64,000 bases of DNA, from positions 4,400,501 through 4,464,500 of the forward strand of contig NZ_CP012830.1 of assembly GCF_001307155.1 (NCBI RefSeq). The letters are read 5' to 3'. This document shows, piece after piece, positions 33,219-41,866 of the stretch. The notes under the pieces were generated by a model. The model had not been told where the DNA came from and made no database searches. It was given only the letters and a program-made list of their open reading frames with translations. Position numbers and translations under genes: made by a program. This DNA comes from Pseudomonas fluorescens (lineage in GTDB: Bacteria; Pseudomonadota; Gammaproteobacteria; Pseudomonadales; Pseudomonadaceae). Positions within the stretch are counted from its first letter, which is position 1. Each line of letters opens with the position of its first letter.

Positions 33219-33860
33219 ATGTCCCGCAATTCTTATTATCAGCAGAGCTCTGACATCCAGGCCGCAGGTGGTCTGGTCCCGATGGTTATCGAGCAGTCCG
33301 CCCGTGGCGAACGTGCCTATGACATCTACTCGCGCCTCCTCAAGGAACGAGTGATCTTCCTTGTCGGCCCGGTAGAAGACTACATGGCCAACCTGGTCGC
33401 CGCGCAACTGCTGTTCCTTGAAGCGGAAAACCCGGACAAGGACATCCATCTTTACATCAACTCACCAGGCGGTTCGGTGACTGCGGGCATGTCGATCTAC
33501 GACACCATGCAGTTCATCAAGCCTGACGTTTCCACTACCTGTATCGGTCAGGCCTGCAGTATGGGTGCTTTCCTGCTTGCCGGTGGTGCTGCGGGCAAGC
33601 GTTACTGCCTGCCGAACTCGCGCATGATGATTCACCAGCCATTGGGCGGTTTCCAGGGTCAGGCGTCGGACATCGACATCCATGCCAAGGAAATCCTCCA
33701 TATCCGTTCGCGTCTGAACTCGTTGTTGGCTTATCACACCGGTCAAAGCCTCGAAACCATTGAGCGCGACACCGAGCGTGACAATTTCATGAGCGCAGAG
33801 CGTGCGGCTGAATACGGCCTGATCGACTCGGTGATCGACAAGCGTAAAATGCCCGCCTAA
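33219..33860 (+). CDS. clpP: ATP-dependent Clp protease proteolytic subunit
   Basis: The 213-aa protein has the ClpP catalytic triad: Ser114 in GQACSMGAF, His139 in RMMIHQPLGG, and an Asp in the C-terminal part. The LYINSPGGSVTAGM segment forms the oxyanion region. A short N-terminal stretch before VPMVIEQSARGERAYDIYSRLL is the usual propeptide. Fourteen copies form the barrel that degrades proteins fed by ClpX, which is encoded 106 bases downstream. Confidence 0.98.
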   Translation: MSRNSYYQQSSDIQAAGGLVPMVIEQSARGERAYDIYSRLLKERVIFLVGPVEDYMANLVAAQLLFLEAENPDKDIHLYINSPGGSVTAGMSIYDTMQFIKPDVSTTCIGQACSMGAFLLAGGAAGKRYCLPNSRMMIHQPLGGFQGQASDIDIHAKEILHIRSRLNSLLAYHTGQSLETIERDTERDNFMSAERAAEYGLIDSVIDKRKMPA

Positions 33861-33898
33861 GCAGCTCAAATGCAGGTGGTTGGTTTAACTGGCCACCA

Positions 33899-33918
33899 GC
33901 GGGCTTGAAAAAGCCCGC
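33899..33918 (+). terminator. Attenuator-like hairpin between clpP and clpX
   Basis: GCGGGCTT-gaaa-AAGCCCGC is a perfect 8-bp stem with a GAAA tetraloop in the clpP-clpX gap. It lacks a T run, so partial termination or processing that balances ClpP and ClpX levels is more likely than full termination. Confidence 0.55.
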
Positions 33919-33966
33919 AATTGCCTTCATCTTGTGTTGCAAGCCTATCGGATTTGGATCGATCGA

Positions 33967-35250
33967 ATGACTGACACCCGCAACGGCGAGGACAACGGCA
34001 AGCTGCTCTATTGCTCCTTCTGTGGCAAAAGCCAGCATGAAGTGCGCAAATTGATTGCCGGCCCCTCGGTCTTTATCTGCGACGAGTGCGTCGACCTGTG
34101 CAACGACATCATCCGCGAGGAGGTGCAGGAAGCACAGGCCGAAAGCAGCGCGCATAAATTGCCTTCGCCTAAAGAAATCAGCGGCATCCTTGATCAGTAC
34201 GTGATTGGTCAGGAACGTGCGAAAAAGGTTTTGGCCGTAGCGGTGTACAACCACTACAAGCGCCTCAACCAGCGTGACAAAAAGAATGACGATGTCGAAC
34301 TCGGCAAAAGCAACATCTTGCTGATCGGCCCTACAGGCTCGGGTAAAACCCTGCTTGCTGAAACACTGGCCCGTTTGCTGAATGTGCCTTTCACTATCGC
34401 TGACGCAACCACCCTCACCGAGGCGGGTTACGTGGGTGAAGACGTTGAAAACATCATTCAGAAACTGTTGCAGAAGTGCGATTACGACGTAGAAAAAGCT
34501 CAAATGGGCATTGTCTACATCGATGAAATCGACAAGATTTCGCGCAAGTCCGACAACCCGTCCATCACCCGGGACGTTTCCGGTGAAGGCGTGCAGCAGG
34601 CCCTGCTCAAGCTGATCGAAGGTACGGTCGCTTCCGTTCCGCCTCAAGGTGGTCGCAAGCACCCGCAGCAGGAATTCCTTCAGGTCGACACCCGTAACAT
34701 CCTGTTCATCTGCGGCGGTGCGTTCTCCGGTCTGGAAAAGGTTATTCAAAACCGTTCCACCCGTGGCGGCATTGGTTTCAATGCAGAAGTTCGCAGCAAG
34801 GAAGAAGGCAAGAAGGTGGGTGAGTCCCTGCGTGAAGTCGAACCTGACGATCTGGTCAAGTTCGGTCTGATCCCGGAATTCGTCGGTCGTCTGCCGGTTC
34901 TTGCAACGCTGGACGAGCTCGACGAGGCTGCGCTGATGCAGATCCTCACCGAGCCGAAAAATGCTCTGACCAAACAGTATGCCAAGCTGTTCGAGATGGA
35001 AGGCGTAGACCTGGAATTCCGGGCCGATGCACTGAAATCGGTCGCCAAGCGCGCACTGGAACGCAAAACCGGTGCTCGTGGATTGCGTTCGATTCTCGAA
35101 GGTGTGCTGCTCGACACTATGTATGAAATCCCCTCGCAATCCGAGGTGAGTAAAGTAGTGATCGATGAAAGCGTTATAGAAGGCAAGTCCAAGCCACTGT
35201 ATATCTACGAAAACAGTGAGCCGGCTGCCAAGGCGGCGCCAGACGCGTAA
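33967..35250 (+). CDS. clpX: ClpX AAA+ unfoldase
   Basis: The 427-aa protein starts at MTDTRNGEDNGK (ATG at 33967); the frame stays open 11 codons upstream without conservation. The N-terminal C4 zinc finger is CSFCGK plus CDECVDLC. Walker A is GPTGSGKT, Walker B lies in IVYIDEIDK, and the C-terminal half includes the IGF-type ClpP-docking region, here LIPEFVGRLPV nearby. ClpX recognises tagged substrates, unfolds them and passes them to ClpP. Confidence 0.98.
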   Translation: MTDTRNGEDNGKLLYCSFCGKSQHEVRKLIAGPSVFICDECVDLCNDIIREEVQEAQAESSAHKLPSPKEISGILDQYVIGQERAKKVLAVAVYNHYKRLNQRDKKNDDVELGKSNILLIGPTGSGKTLLAETLARLLNVPFTIADATTLTEAGYVGEDVENIIQKLLQKCDYDVEKAQMGIVYIDEIDKISRKSDNPSITRDVSGEGVQQALLKLIEGTVASVPPQGGRKHPQQEFLQVDTRNILFICGGAFSGLEKVIQNRSTRGGIGFNAEVRSKEEGKKVGESLREVEPDDLVKFGLIPEFVGRLPVLATLDELDEAALMQILTEPKNALTKQYAKLFEMEGVDLEFRADALKSVAKRALERKTGARGLRSILEGVLLDTMYEIPSQSEVSKVVIDESVIEGKSKPLYIYENSEPAAKAAPDA

Positions 35251-35273
35251 GCGTCGCACTGCCGGATTAAAAG

Positions 35274-35293
35274 AAGGGGCCTTCGGGCCCCTT
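35274..35293 (+). terminator. Rho-independent terminator after clpX
   Basis: AAGGGGCC-ttcg-GGCCCCTT forms a perfect 8-bp stem with a TTCG tetraloop followed by a T-rich tail (TGCTTTT), 24 bases after the clpX stop. It separates clpX from the independently promoted lon gene. Confidence 0.85.
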
Positions 35294-35361
35294 TGCTTTT
35301 GCAGGAGCTGCCGAAGGTTTGGGCCGCGTTTGGACGATCTTTACCGCGGTCTTTTAATCAG

Positions 35362-35390
35362 CTTGTTTTTTTCGAAAGCAGCCCCCATCT
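35362..35390 (+). promoter_or_regulatory. Sigma32-type heat-shock promoter for lon
   Basis: CTTGTT at 35362-35367 and CCCCATCT at 35383-35390 with a 15-base spacer closely match the sigma32 consensus CTTGAA / CCCCATnT. The -10 element is exact. It lies about 60 bases before the lon start codon, as expected for a heat-shock protease. Confidence 0.75.
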
Positions 35391-35448
35391 TGGTTTCAAG
35401 CTTACTTCCATCTGTTTCCGGCCTTATGGCCGCCGTAGAGGCGAAATC

Positions 35449-37845
35449 ATGAAGACAACCATCGAATTGCCTCTCCTGCCATTGCGTGATGTTGTGGTTT
35501 ATCCGCACATGGTTATCCCGCTGTTTGTGGGGCGCGAGAAATCTATCGAAGCCCTCGAGGCGGCGATGACGGGCGACAAGCAGATCCTTCTGCTGGCCCA
35601 GAGAAACCCTGCCGACGACGATCCCGGTGAAGACGCACTTTATCGTGTCGGTACGATCGCAACGGTTCTGCAGCTGCTCAAGCTGCCTGACGGCACGGTC
35701 AAAGTGCTGGTTGAGGGCGAGCAGCGTGGCGCGGTCGAGCGTTTCAGCGAAGTCGACGGCCATTGCCGTGCCGAGGTTTCGCTGATTGACGAAGTCGACG
35801 CTCCCGAGCGCGAATCGGAAGTGTTTGTTCGCAGCTTGCTGTCTCAATTTGAACAGTACGTTCAACTGGGCAAGAAGGTTCCGGCTGAAGTCCTGTCATC
35901 GCTCAATAGCATCGATGAGCCAAGCCGCCTGGTCGATACCATGGCCGCGCACATGGCGCTGAAGATCGAGCAGAAGCAGGAAATCCTCGAGATTATCGAT
36001 TTGTCGGCCCGGGTCGAGCACGTTCTGGCATTGCTGGACGCCGAGATCGATTTGCTGCAAGTCGAAAAACGCATTCGTGGCCGCGTCAAAAAGCAAATGG
36101 AGCGCAGCCAGCGCGAGTACTACCTGAATGAGCAGATGAAGGCCATTCAGAAAGAACTCGGCGATAGCGAAGAAGGCCATAACGAAGTCGAAGAGCTGAA
36201 AAAGCGCATCGATGCCGCAGGCTTGCCAAAAGACGCGCTGATCAAGGCCCAGGCTGAGCTGAACAAGCTCAAGCAAATGTCACCGATGTCTGCTGAAGCG
36301 ACCGTGGTGCGTTCCTACCTTGACTGGCTGGTTCAGGTGCCGTGGAAGGCACAAAGCAAGGTTCGTCTGGATCTTGCGCGTGCAGAAGACATTCTTGATG
36401 CCGACCATTATGGTCTGGAAGAAGTCAAAGAGCGGATTCTCGAATACCTCGCCGTACAAAAACGCGTGAAGAAAATCCGCGGTCCGGTGTTGTGCCTGGT
36501 CGGTCCTCCTGGGGTGGGTAAAACCTCTCTGGCGGAGTCGATTGCTCACGCGACAAACCGCAAATTTGTACGCATGGCCCTCGGCGGCGTGCGCGATGAG
36601 GCGGAAATTCGTGGTCATCGCCGGACTTATATCGGTTCGATGCCAGGAAGATTGATACAAAAGATGACAAAGGTGGGCGTGCGCAACCCGCTATTCCTGC
36701 TCGATGAAATCGACAAGATGGGCAGCGACATGCGTGGCGATCCGGCATCGGCTTTGCTGGAAGTGCTCGATCCCGAGCAAAACCACAATTTCAACGATCA
36801 CTATCTGGAAGTCGACTACGACCTGTCCGATGTGATGTTCCTTTGCACCTCGAACTCGATGAACATTCCGCCGGCGCTGCTCGACCGGATGGAAGTGATT
36901 CGTCTGCCGGGCTACACCGAAGACGAGAAGATCAACATCGCTGTCAAATACCTTTCGCCCAAGCAAATTCAGGCGAATGGCCTGAAAAAAGGCGAGCTGG
37001 AATTCGACACCGAGGCGATCCGCGACATCATTCGTTACTACACCCGTGAAGCCGGTGTGCGTGGGCTCGAGCGCCAGATTGCCAAGGTTTGCCGCAAGAC
37101 GGTCAAAGAGCATGCGATGGAAAAACGCTTCTCGGTAAAAGTCACGGCCGAGATGCTGGAGCACTTCCTTGGCGTGCGCAAATTCCGCTACGGCCTGGCC
37201 GAGCAGCAGGATCAGGTGGGGCAGGTGACTGGCCTGGCCTGGACTCAGGTGGGCGGCGAGTTGCTGACCATCGAAGCTGCAGTGGTGCCGGGTAAAGGGC
37301 AACTGATCAAGACCGGTTCGCTGGGCGATGTGATGGTCGAATCGATCACTGCTGCGTTGACGGTCGTTCGCAGCCGCGCGAAAAGCCTGGGGATCCCGCT
37401 GGACTTCCATGAGAAGCGCGACACCCACATCCACATGCCGGAAGGGGCGACGCCCAAAGACGGTCCTAGTGCGGGTGTAGGCATGTGTACGGCACTGGTG
37501 TCGGCATTGACCGGGATTCCTGTACGCGCTGATGTTGCCATGACCGGCGAAATTACCTTGCGCGGCCAGGTTCTGGCGATCGGTGGACTTAAGGAAAAAC
37601 TGCTGGCGGCACACCGTGGCGGGATCAAGACAGTGATCATTCCTGAAGAGAATGTTCGCGATTTGAAGGAAATTCCTGACAATATCAAGCAAGATCTTCA
37701 GATCAAACCGGTTAAATGGATTGACGAGGTCCTGCAAATTGCGCTGCAATACGCGCCGGAGCCCTTGCCGGATGTGGCTCCCGAGATAGTTGCAAAGGAT
37801 GAGAAACGCGAGTCTGACTCTAAGGAAAGAATTAGCACGCACTAG
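35449..37845 (+). CDS. lon: ATP-dependent protease Lon
   Basis: The 798-aa protein starts at MKTTIELPLLPLRDVVVYPH (ATG at 35449). It has the N-terminal substrate-binding LON domain, an AAA+ module with Walker A GPPGVGKTS (about residues 352-360) and the FLLDEIDKMG Walker B, and a C-terminal protease with the Ser-Lys dyad: Ser674 in GPSAGVGM and a Lys in GGLKEKLLAAHRGG. Lon degrades misfolded and regulatory proteins. A sigma32 promoter precedes it. In-frame codons back to 35293 cross the promoter and are not coding. Confidence 0.98.
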   Translation: MKTTIELPLLPLRDVVVYPHMVIPLFVGREKSIEALEAAMTGDKQILLLAQRNPADDDPGEDALYRVGTIATVLQLLKLPDGTVKVLVEGEQRGAVERFSEVDGHCRAEVSLIDEVDAPERESEVFVRSLLSQFEQYVQLGKKVPAEVLSSLNSIDEPSRLVDTMAAHMALKIEQKQEILEIIDLSARVEHVLALLDAEIDLLQVEKRIRGRVKKQMERSQREYYLNEQMKAIQKELGDSEEGHNEVEELKKRIDAAGLPKDALIKAQAELNKLKQMSPMSAEATVVRSYLDWLVQVPWKAQSKVRLDLARAEDILDADHYGLEEVKERILEYLAVQKRVKKIRGPVLCLVGPPGVGKTSLAESIAHATNRKFVRMALGGVRDEAEIRGHRRTYIGSMPGRLIQKMTKVGVRNPLFLLDEIDKMGSDMRGDPASALLEVLDPEQNHNFNDHYLEVDYDLSDVMFLCTSNSMNIPPALLDRMEVIRLPGYTEDEKINIAVKYLSPKQIQANGLKKGELEFDTEAIRDIIRYYTREAGVRGLERQIAKVCRKTVKEHAMEKRFSVKVTAEMLEHFLGVRKFRYGLAEQQDQVGQVTGLAWTQVGGELLTIEAAVVPGKGQLIKTGSLGDVMVESITAALTVVRSRAKSLGIPLDFHEKRDTHIHMPEGATPKDGPSAGVGMCTALVSALTGIPVRADVAMTGEITLRGQVLAIGGLKEKLLAAHRGGIKTVIIPEENVRDLKEIPDNIKQDLQIKPVKWIDEVLQIALQYAPEPLPDVAPEIVAKDEKRESDSKERISTH

Positions 37846-37869
37846 TACGTATTAGCCTGGGGGGCTTTC

Positions 37870-37899
37870 TTGACAGCTTTTTAGAGCCCTTGTTATAAA
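37870..37899 (+). promoter_or_regulatory. Strong sigma70 promoter for hupB
   Basis: TTGACA at 37870-37875 matches the consensus -35 perfectly. TATAAA at 37894-37899 (spacer 18) or TTATAA one base earlier (spacer 17) is the -10. It lies about 94 bases before the hupB start codon. Confidence 0.75.
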
Positions 37900-37992
37900 G
37901 CGGCTCTTAAGTGTCTGTAGGCCATTCAGCACTCGTTTTTGCTTTCACCAAAAAACTTAGAATCATCTCAAATAGATATAAGGGGACTTAGA

Positions 37993-38265
37993 GTGAACAA
38001 GTCGGAACTGATTGATGCTATCGCTGCATCCGCTGATATCCCGAAAGCTGCTGCTGGCCGCGCGCTGGACGCTGTAATCGAATCCGTCACTGGCGCTCTC
38101 AAGGCTGGCGACTCTGTTGTTCTGGTTGGTTTCGGTACTTTCTCCGTGACTGATCGTCCAGCTCGCATTGGTCGTAACCCACAGACCGGTAAGACGCTGG
38201 AAATCGCAGCAGCCAAAAAACCAGGTTTCAAAGCCGGTAAAGCACTGAAAGAAGCTGTTAACTAA
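37993..38265 (+). CDS. hupB: DNA-binding protein HU-beta
   Basis: The 90-aa protein starts at a GTG at 37993, preceded by AAGGGGA; this gives the canonical HU start (V/M)NKSELIDAIAASADI. The DNA-binding arm shows the signature GFGTFSVTDRPARIGRNPQTG, with Pro at the arm tip, and the end is KPGFKAGKALKEAVN. HU compacts the nucleoid as dimers. The gene follows lon by 147 bases and has its own strong promoter, as in other pseudomonads. Confidence 0.97.
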   Translation: MNKSELIDAIAASADIPKAAAGRALDAVIESVTGALKAGDSVVLVGFGTFSVTDRPARIGRNPQTGKTLEIAAAKKPGFKAGKALKEAVN

Positions 38266-38318
38266 GCCTCACTCGGTTTTTTGCCTATCCGGGTCGGGGT
38301 CATCCCTGACTTGGCAGC

Positions 38319-38395
38319 GGAGCGGTAGTTCAGTCGGTTAGAATACCGGCCTGTCACGCCGGGGGTCGCGGGTTCGAGTCCCGTCCGCTCCGCCA
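38319..38395 (+). tRNA. tRNA-Asp (anticodon GTC)
   Basis: A 77-base tRNA with acceptor GGAGCGG/CCGCTCC, D arm TAGTTCAGTCGGTTAGAATA, anticodon loop CTGTCAC between CCGGC and GCCGG, T arm GCGGGTTCGAGTCCCGT and encoded CCA. It lies between hupB and ppiD, a conserved Pseudomonas location. Confidence 0.96.
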
Positions 38396-38496
38396 GTTAC
38401 GAGAAGGCGCATCCTCGGATGCGCCTTTCTTCTATCCGGATTCTACCCACGCTCCACGGTTGCCTAATTTGAAGTTCAACCGTTTCTGGGGGACGC

Positions 38497-40356
38497 ATGC
38501 TGCAGAATATCAGGGACAATTCACAAGGCTGGATTGCCAAGACCATTATCGGGGTCATCGTTGCACTGATGGCTTTGACCGGTTTCGACGCCATCTTCAA
38601 GGCCACTACCCACCGTAATGATGCGGCCAAGGTGAATGGTGAAGAAATCAGCCAGAACGAGCTGAGTCAGGCGGTTGATATGCAACGCCGTCAACTCATG
38701 CAACAGCTGGGCAAGGATTTCGATGCATCCTTGCTTGATGAAAAAATGCTGCGCGATGCTGCTTTGAAAGGGCTGATCGACCGCAAACTGTTGCTGCAAG
38801 GCGCAGAAAAATCGAAATTCGCTTTCTCCGAAGCTGCACTGGACCAAGTGATCCTGCAAACGCCTGAATTCCAGGTCGACGGCAAGTTCAGTCCTGAGCG
38901 TTTCGACCAGGTGATCCGTCAACTGGGCTACAGCCGTATGCAGTTCCGCCAGATGCTGGCTCAGGAAATGCTGATCGGCCAGTTGCGCGCCGGCCTGGCA
39001 GGTAGCGGTTTCGTCACCGATGCACAGGTGCAGGCTTTCGCTCGTCTGGAAAAACAGACCCGCGATTTCGCGACCCTGAACGTCAAGGCAGATCCAGCGG
39101 CGGTGAAGCTGACTGATGAAGAGGTCAAGGCTTACTACGACGAACACGCCAAAGAGTTCATGACACCTGATCAGGTGGTCATCGATTACCTCGAGTTGAA
39201 GAAGGCTTCCTTCTTTGATCAGGTCGCCGTCAAGGACGAAGACCTGCAAGCGCTGTATCAGAAAGAAACCGCGAACCTGGCCGAACAACGCCGGGCTGCG
39301 CACATTCTGATCGAAGTGAATGACAAGGTGAACGAGGCGCAAGCCAAGGCGAAGATCGAAGAGATTCAGGCGCGTCTGGCCAAAGGCGAAAGCTTCGAGG
39401 CCCTGGCCAAGGAGTTCTCGCAGGATCCAGGTTCGGCTGCCAACGGCGGTGACCTCGGTTACGCTGGCCCGGGCGTTTACGACCCGACCTTTGAGAAAGC
39501 GCTGTATGCGCTGGGCAAAGACCAGGTGTCGGCGCCGGTGCGCACTGAATTCGGTTTCCACTTGATCAAGCTGTTGGGCGTTGAAGCACCGCAAGTGCCA
39601 AGCTTCGCCAGCCTGAAAGACAAGCTGACCAAGGAACTGAAAACCCAACAGGTCGAGCAGCGTTTTGTGGATGCGACCAAACAGTTGGAAGATGCCGCGT
39701 TCGAAGCTTCCGACCTGGCTCAACCAGCTGCGGACCTGAAACTGACCGTCCACACGTCCGCACCGTTTGGCCGTGAAGGTGGCGAAGGTATCGCGGCCAA
39801 CCGTGCCGTGGTCACTGCTGCGTTCAGCCCGGAAGTTCTGGATGAAGGTGCCAACAGCACCGGCATCGAGCTGGATCCGGAAACGGTTGTGGTGCTGCGT
39901 GCCAAAGAGCATCGCAAGCCTGAACAGCTGCCACTGGAAAGCGTTGCTGCGAGCATTCGCGTGCAATTGACCAAGGAGCACGCCAGTGCTGCTGCCAAGA
40001 CCAAGGCTGATGAGCTGATTGCCAGCCTGCGTGATGGCAAGACGCCGCTCGCCAGCCAGGGCTGGAAAGTCACCAATGCGGCAACTCGTGCTCAGGAAGG
40101 TGTTGATCCAACCGTGCTGCAAGCGTTGTTCCGCATGCCGAAGCCTGCAGCCAAGGACAAGCCGACTTTCAGCAGCGTGACCCTGACTGACGGTAGTCTG
40201 GTGATCGTGCGTCTGAACGGTGTGAGCGAAGCCGCAGCGCCTTCTGAAGAAGAGAAGGCTCAGTATCGTCGCTTCCTCGCGTCGCGCGTTGGCCAGCAAG
40301 ACTTCGCGGCCTATCGCAAGCAACTGGAGAGCCAGGCGGACATCAAGCGTTACTGA
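38497..40356 (+). CDS. ppiD: Peptidyl-prolyl isomerase / periplasmic chaperone PpiD
   Basis: The 619-aa protein is anchored by one N-terminal membrane helix (about residues 13-30, TIIGVIVALMALTGF). A SurA_N-like chaperone region follows, then a parvulin (PpiC) domain with the motif QDPGSAANGGDLGYAGPGVYDPTFEKAL at about residues 308-335, and a long C-terminal chaperone segment. PpiD works at the periplasmic exit of the Sec translocon on newly exported proteins. GGGGGACGC precedes the ATG. A terminator follows the stop codon. Confidence 0.95.
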   Translation: MLQNIRDNSQGWIAKTIIGVIVALMALTGFDAIFKATTHRNDAAKVNGEEISQNELSQAVDMQRRQLMQQLGKDFDASLLDEKMLRDAALKGLIDRKLLLQGAEKSKFAFSEAALDQVILQTPEFQVDGKFSPERFDQVIRQLGYSRMQFRQMLAQEMLIGQLRAGLAGSGFVTDAQVQAFARLEKQTRDFATLNVKADPAAVKLTDEEVKAYYDEHAKEFMTPDQVVIDYLELKKASFFDQVAVKDEDLQALYQKETANLAEQRRAAHILIEVNDKVNEAQAKAKIEEIQARLAKGESFEALAKEFSQDPGSAANGGDLGYAGPGVYDPTFEKALYALGKDQVSAPVRTEFGFHLIKLLGVEAPQVPSFASLKDKLTKELKTQQVEQRFVDATKQLEDAAFEASDLAQPAADLKLTVHTSAPFGREGGEGIAANRAVVTAAFSPEVLDEGANSTGIELDPETVVVLRAKEHRKPEQLPLESVAASIRVQLTKEHASAAAKTKADELIASLRDGKTPLASQGWKVTNAATRAQEGVDPTVLQALFRMPKPAAKDKPTFSSVTLTDGSLVIVRLNGVSEAAAPSEEEKAQYRRFLASRVGQQDFAAYRKQLESQADIKRY

Positions 40357-40383
40357 TGCCTGACTGACCCGTTAGTGGTAAAC

Positions 40384-40413
40384 AAAGACCCTGGCCGAAA
40401 GGCCGGGGTCTTT
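40384..40413 (+). terminator. Rho-independent terminator after ppiD
   Basis: AAAGACCCTGGCC-gaaa-GGCCGGGGTCTTT is a 13-bp stem with one G-T pair and a GAAA loop, followed by TTGTTTTG. It lies 27 bases after the ppiD stop. Confidence 0.88.
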
Positions 40414-40628
40414 TGTTTTGTGCGGTTCGACGGTCGACTGAATTCTTTGGCCACCCGGTCAGCGCGCAGCGGCCAAATTACGGGTGTTCATCGATCATTT
40501 GTGCCAGCGACTTTTTCCGGTAAACGAAGGTCAGTAAACTTGTATCGTTTACAAGACACTAATCCATGCGCCGTTACGGGGTGATCTGTTGCACAATAGG
40601 CCCCGGATCGTTTTCTTCAGGATGTTCA

Positions 40629-41513
40629 ATGTTCAAATCATTCCATGTGCGTGCCGCCGGGCTGGCGTTGGTACTGGCTGCAGCAGCCGGTTGTACCAAG
40701 GACCAGGCCATCTATGAGCATGAAAATTTCGATGATTCCGGGACGTTTTCGCGCAAATACCCGGTTACCGATGTTGCTTCCTGCGAGGCCGCTCGTCGGG
40801 CGTTGTTGAGCCAGGGCTACATCATCACCAGCACTGATCCGAAACTGGTCAGCGGTCACAAGAGCTTTCAGCAGACCGGCGACACGCATATGGAGATCAG
40901 CTTTAACGTGGTCTGCGCCGAAGACAGCAAGCATCACGCGACGATGTTCGCCAATGCCTTGCAGGACCGTTACGCGCTGAAGAAAACTAACAACTCCGCC
41001 AGCCTCGGCGTCGGTGTGTTGGGCTCGGTGTCGATGCCGATTGGTTCTTCCGATGATTCGATGGTCAAGGTCGCCAGTGAAACCGTGTCCTCCGGGAAGT
41101 TCTACGAGCGGTTTTTCACCCTGGTCGAGCTGTTCCTGCCGCCTGAGGTGAAGAAAGAGGCGCATATCGTCGAGAAGCCAAAGGCCGATCTGGGTGTGCC
41201 TGAGCCAGCGGCAGCCCCCGCAACGCCAGCCCCAGCGCCCGCAGCGACGCCTGAGCCAGCTCCAGCTCCAGCACCTGTCGTACCCGCGGCGGCCGAGCCT
41301 GTGACGGTCGCGCCAGCACCCGCGGTGAGTGCGCCGATAGATCCGGTATCTGCCGCATCGGTGCCTGTGGCGTCAGCGCCTGCGTCGTCGATTGCACCTG
41401 CGAGCCATGCTGAGCCTACACCGGCACCTGAAGTCATTACGCCACCGGCGAATCCGAGTTCGTTGCCGCCGCCGACCGAGCCGATTCCGGCACTGCCATC
41501 GTCCGGCAAGTAA
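40629..41513 (+). CDS. DUF2242 lipoprotein with Pro/Ala-rich C-terminus
   Basis: The 294-aa protein starts at the ATG at 40629 (AGGA upstream), followed by a lipoprotein signal ending AAAAGCTKD. Residues about 30-185 match DUF2242, with FSRKYPVTDVASCEAARRALLSQGY. The last 100 residues are a low-complexity Pro/Ala/Val tail likely to be unfolded, perhaps spanning the peptidoglycan. The domain is found in pseudomonads next to cell-envelope genes; the function is unknown. A strong terminator follows. Confidence 0.85.
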   Translation: MFKSFHVRAAGLALVLAAAAGCTKDQAIYEHENFDDSGTFSRKYPVTDVASCEAARRALLSQGYIITSTDPKLVSGHKSFQQTGDTHMEISFNVVCAEDSKHHATMFANALQDRYALKKTNNSASLGVGVLGSVSMPIGSSDDSMVKVASETVSSGKFYERFFTLVELFLPPEVKKEAHIVEKPKADLGVPEPAAAPATPAPAPAATPEPAPAPAPVVPAAAEPVTVAPAPAVSAPIDPVSAASVPVASAPASSIAPASHAEPTPAPEVITPPANPSSLPPPTEPIPALPSSGK

Positions 41514-41525
41514 TCTGAAGGCGAG

Positions 41526-41550
41526 CGCTGCGGGGGCAACCCCCGTAGCG
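41526..41550 (+). terminator. Rho-independent terminator after DUF2242 gene
   Basis: CGCTGCGGGGG-caa-CCCCCGTAGCG is an 11-bp stem with one G-T pair followed by TTTGTT, 12 bases after the stop codon. Confidence 0.85.
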
Positions 41551-41631
41551 TTTGTTCAGAGTCATCTGCACCACCAGAGGCTGATTTTCTTCAGCTTTTA
41601 TTCAAAGTCCACCGTGATAAATTCTTGAGTG

Positions 41632-41696
41632 CCTGCTACGTTTTACTAGCAGGAACGTACCGCTGTGCCCGCGTCATTTTTCTTTCATACGGGCAC
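41632..41696 (+). ncRNA. Two-hairpin candidate structured leader upstream of a micro-ORF
   Basis: Two inverted repeats lie in tandem: CCTGCTA / TAGCAGG at 41632-41638 and 41647-41653, and GTGCCCG / CGGGCAC at 41665-41671 and 41690-41696. The 28-codon micro-ORF begins 61 bases later. They could form a structured 5' leader or a small RNA. No known family was recognised. Confidence 0.35.
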
Positions 41697-41757
41697 TTTA
41701 TGCTGAGGGCGAAGGTCATTGGTATAACGGTTTAACTCGACTCAAAAGGACATCCCT

Positions 41758-41844
41758 ATGGACGATTATCAAGAAGAGCTGCTTGAATACCAGGCGTTTG
41801 AACTGGACCCTCTGGAGCCTGCCGAAGACGCCACCGAGTTGTAA
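41758..41844 (+). CDS. 28-aa acidic micro-protein
   Basis: The frame ATG...TAA encodes MDDYQEELLEYQAFELDPLE followed by PAEDATEL, a strongly acidic peptide with no basic residues. AAAAGGA precedes the ATG by 7 bases, a good RBS. I have the impression that near-identical short acidic peptides occur in other pseudomonads, but this cannot be confirmed here. It lies in the gap between the DUF2242 gene and the convergent AraC gene. Charge and size suggest a protein-binding peptide. Confidence 0.55.
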   Translation: MDDYQEELLEYQAFELDPLEPAEDATEL

Positions 41845-41866
41845 CAAAGCAGCTGCAGGCTAGCCG

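Noticed and set aside
33787..35259. 490-codon frame antisense to clpX
   Set aside because: It is produced by third-position GC bias opposite clpX and covers a highly conserved gene; no family resemblance.
38521..40323. 600-codon frame antisense to ppiD
   Set aside because: Shadow of ppiD, with low-complexity His/Leu-rich translation and no start signal.
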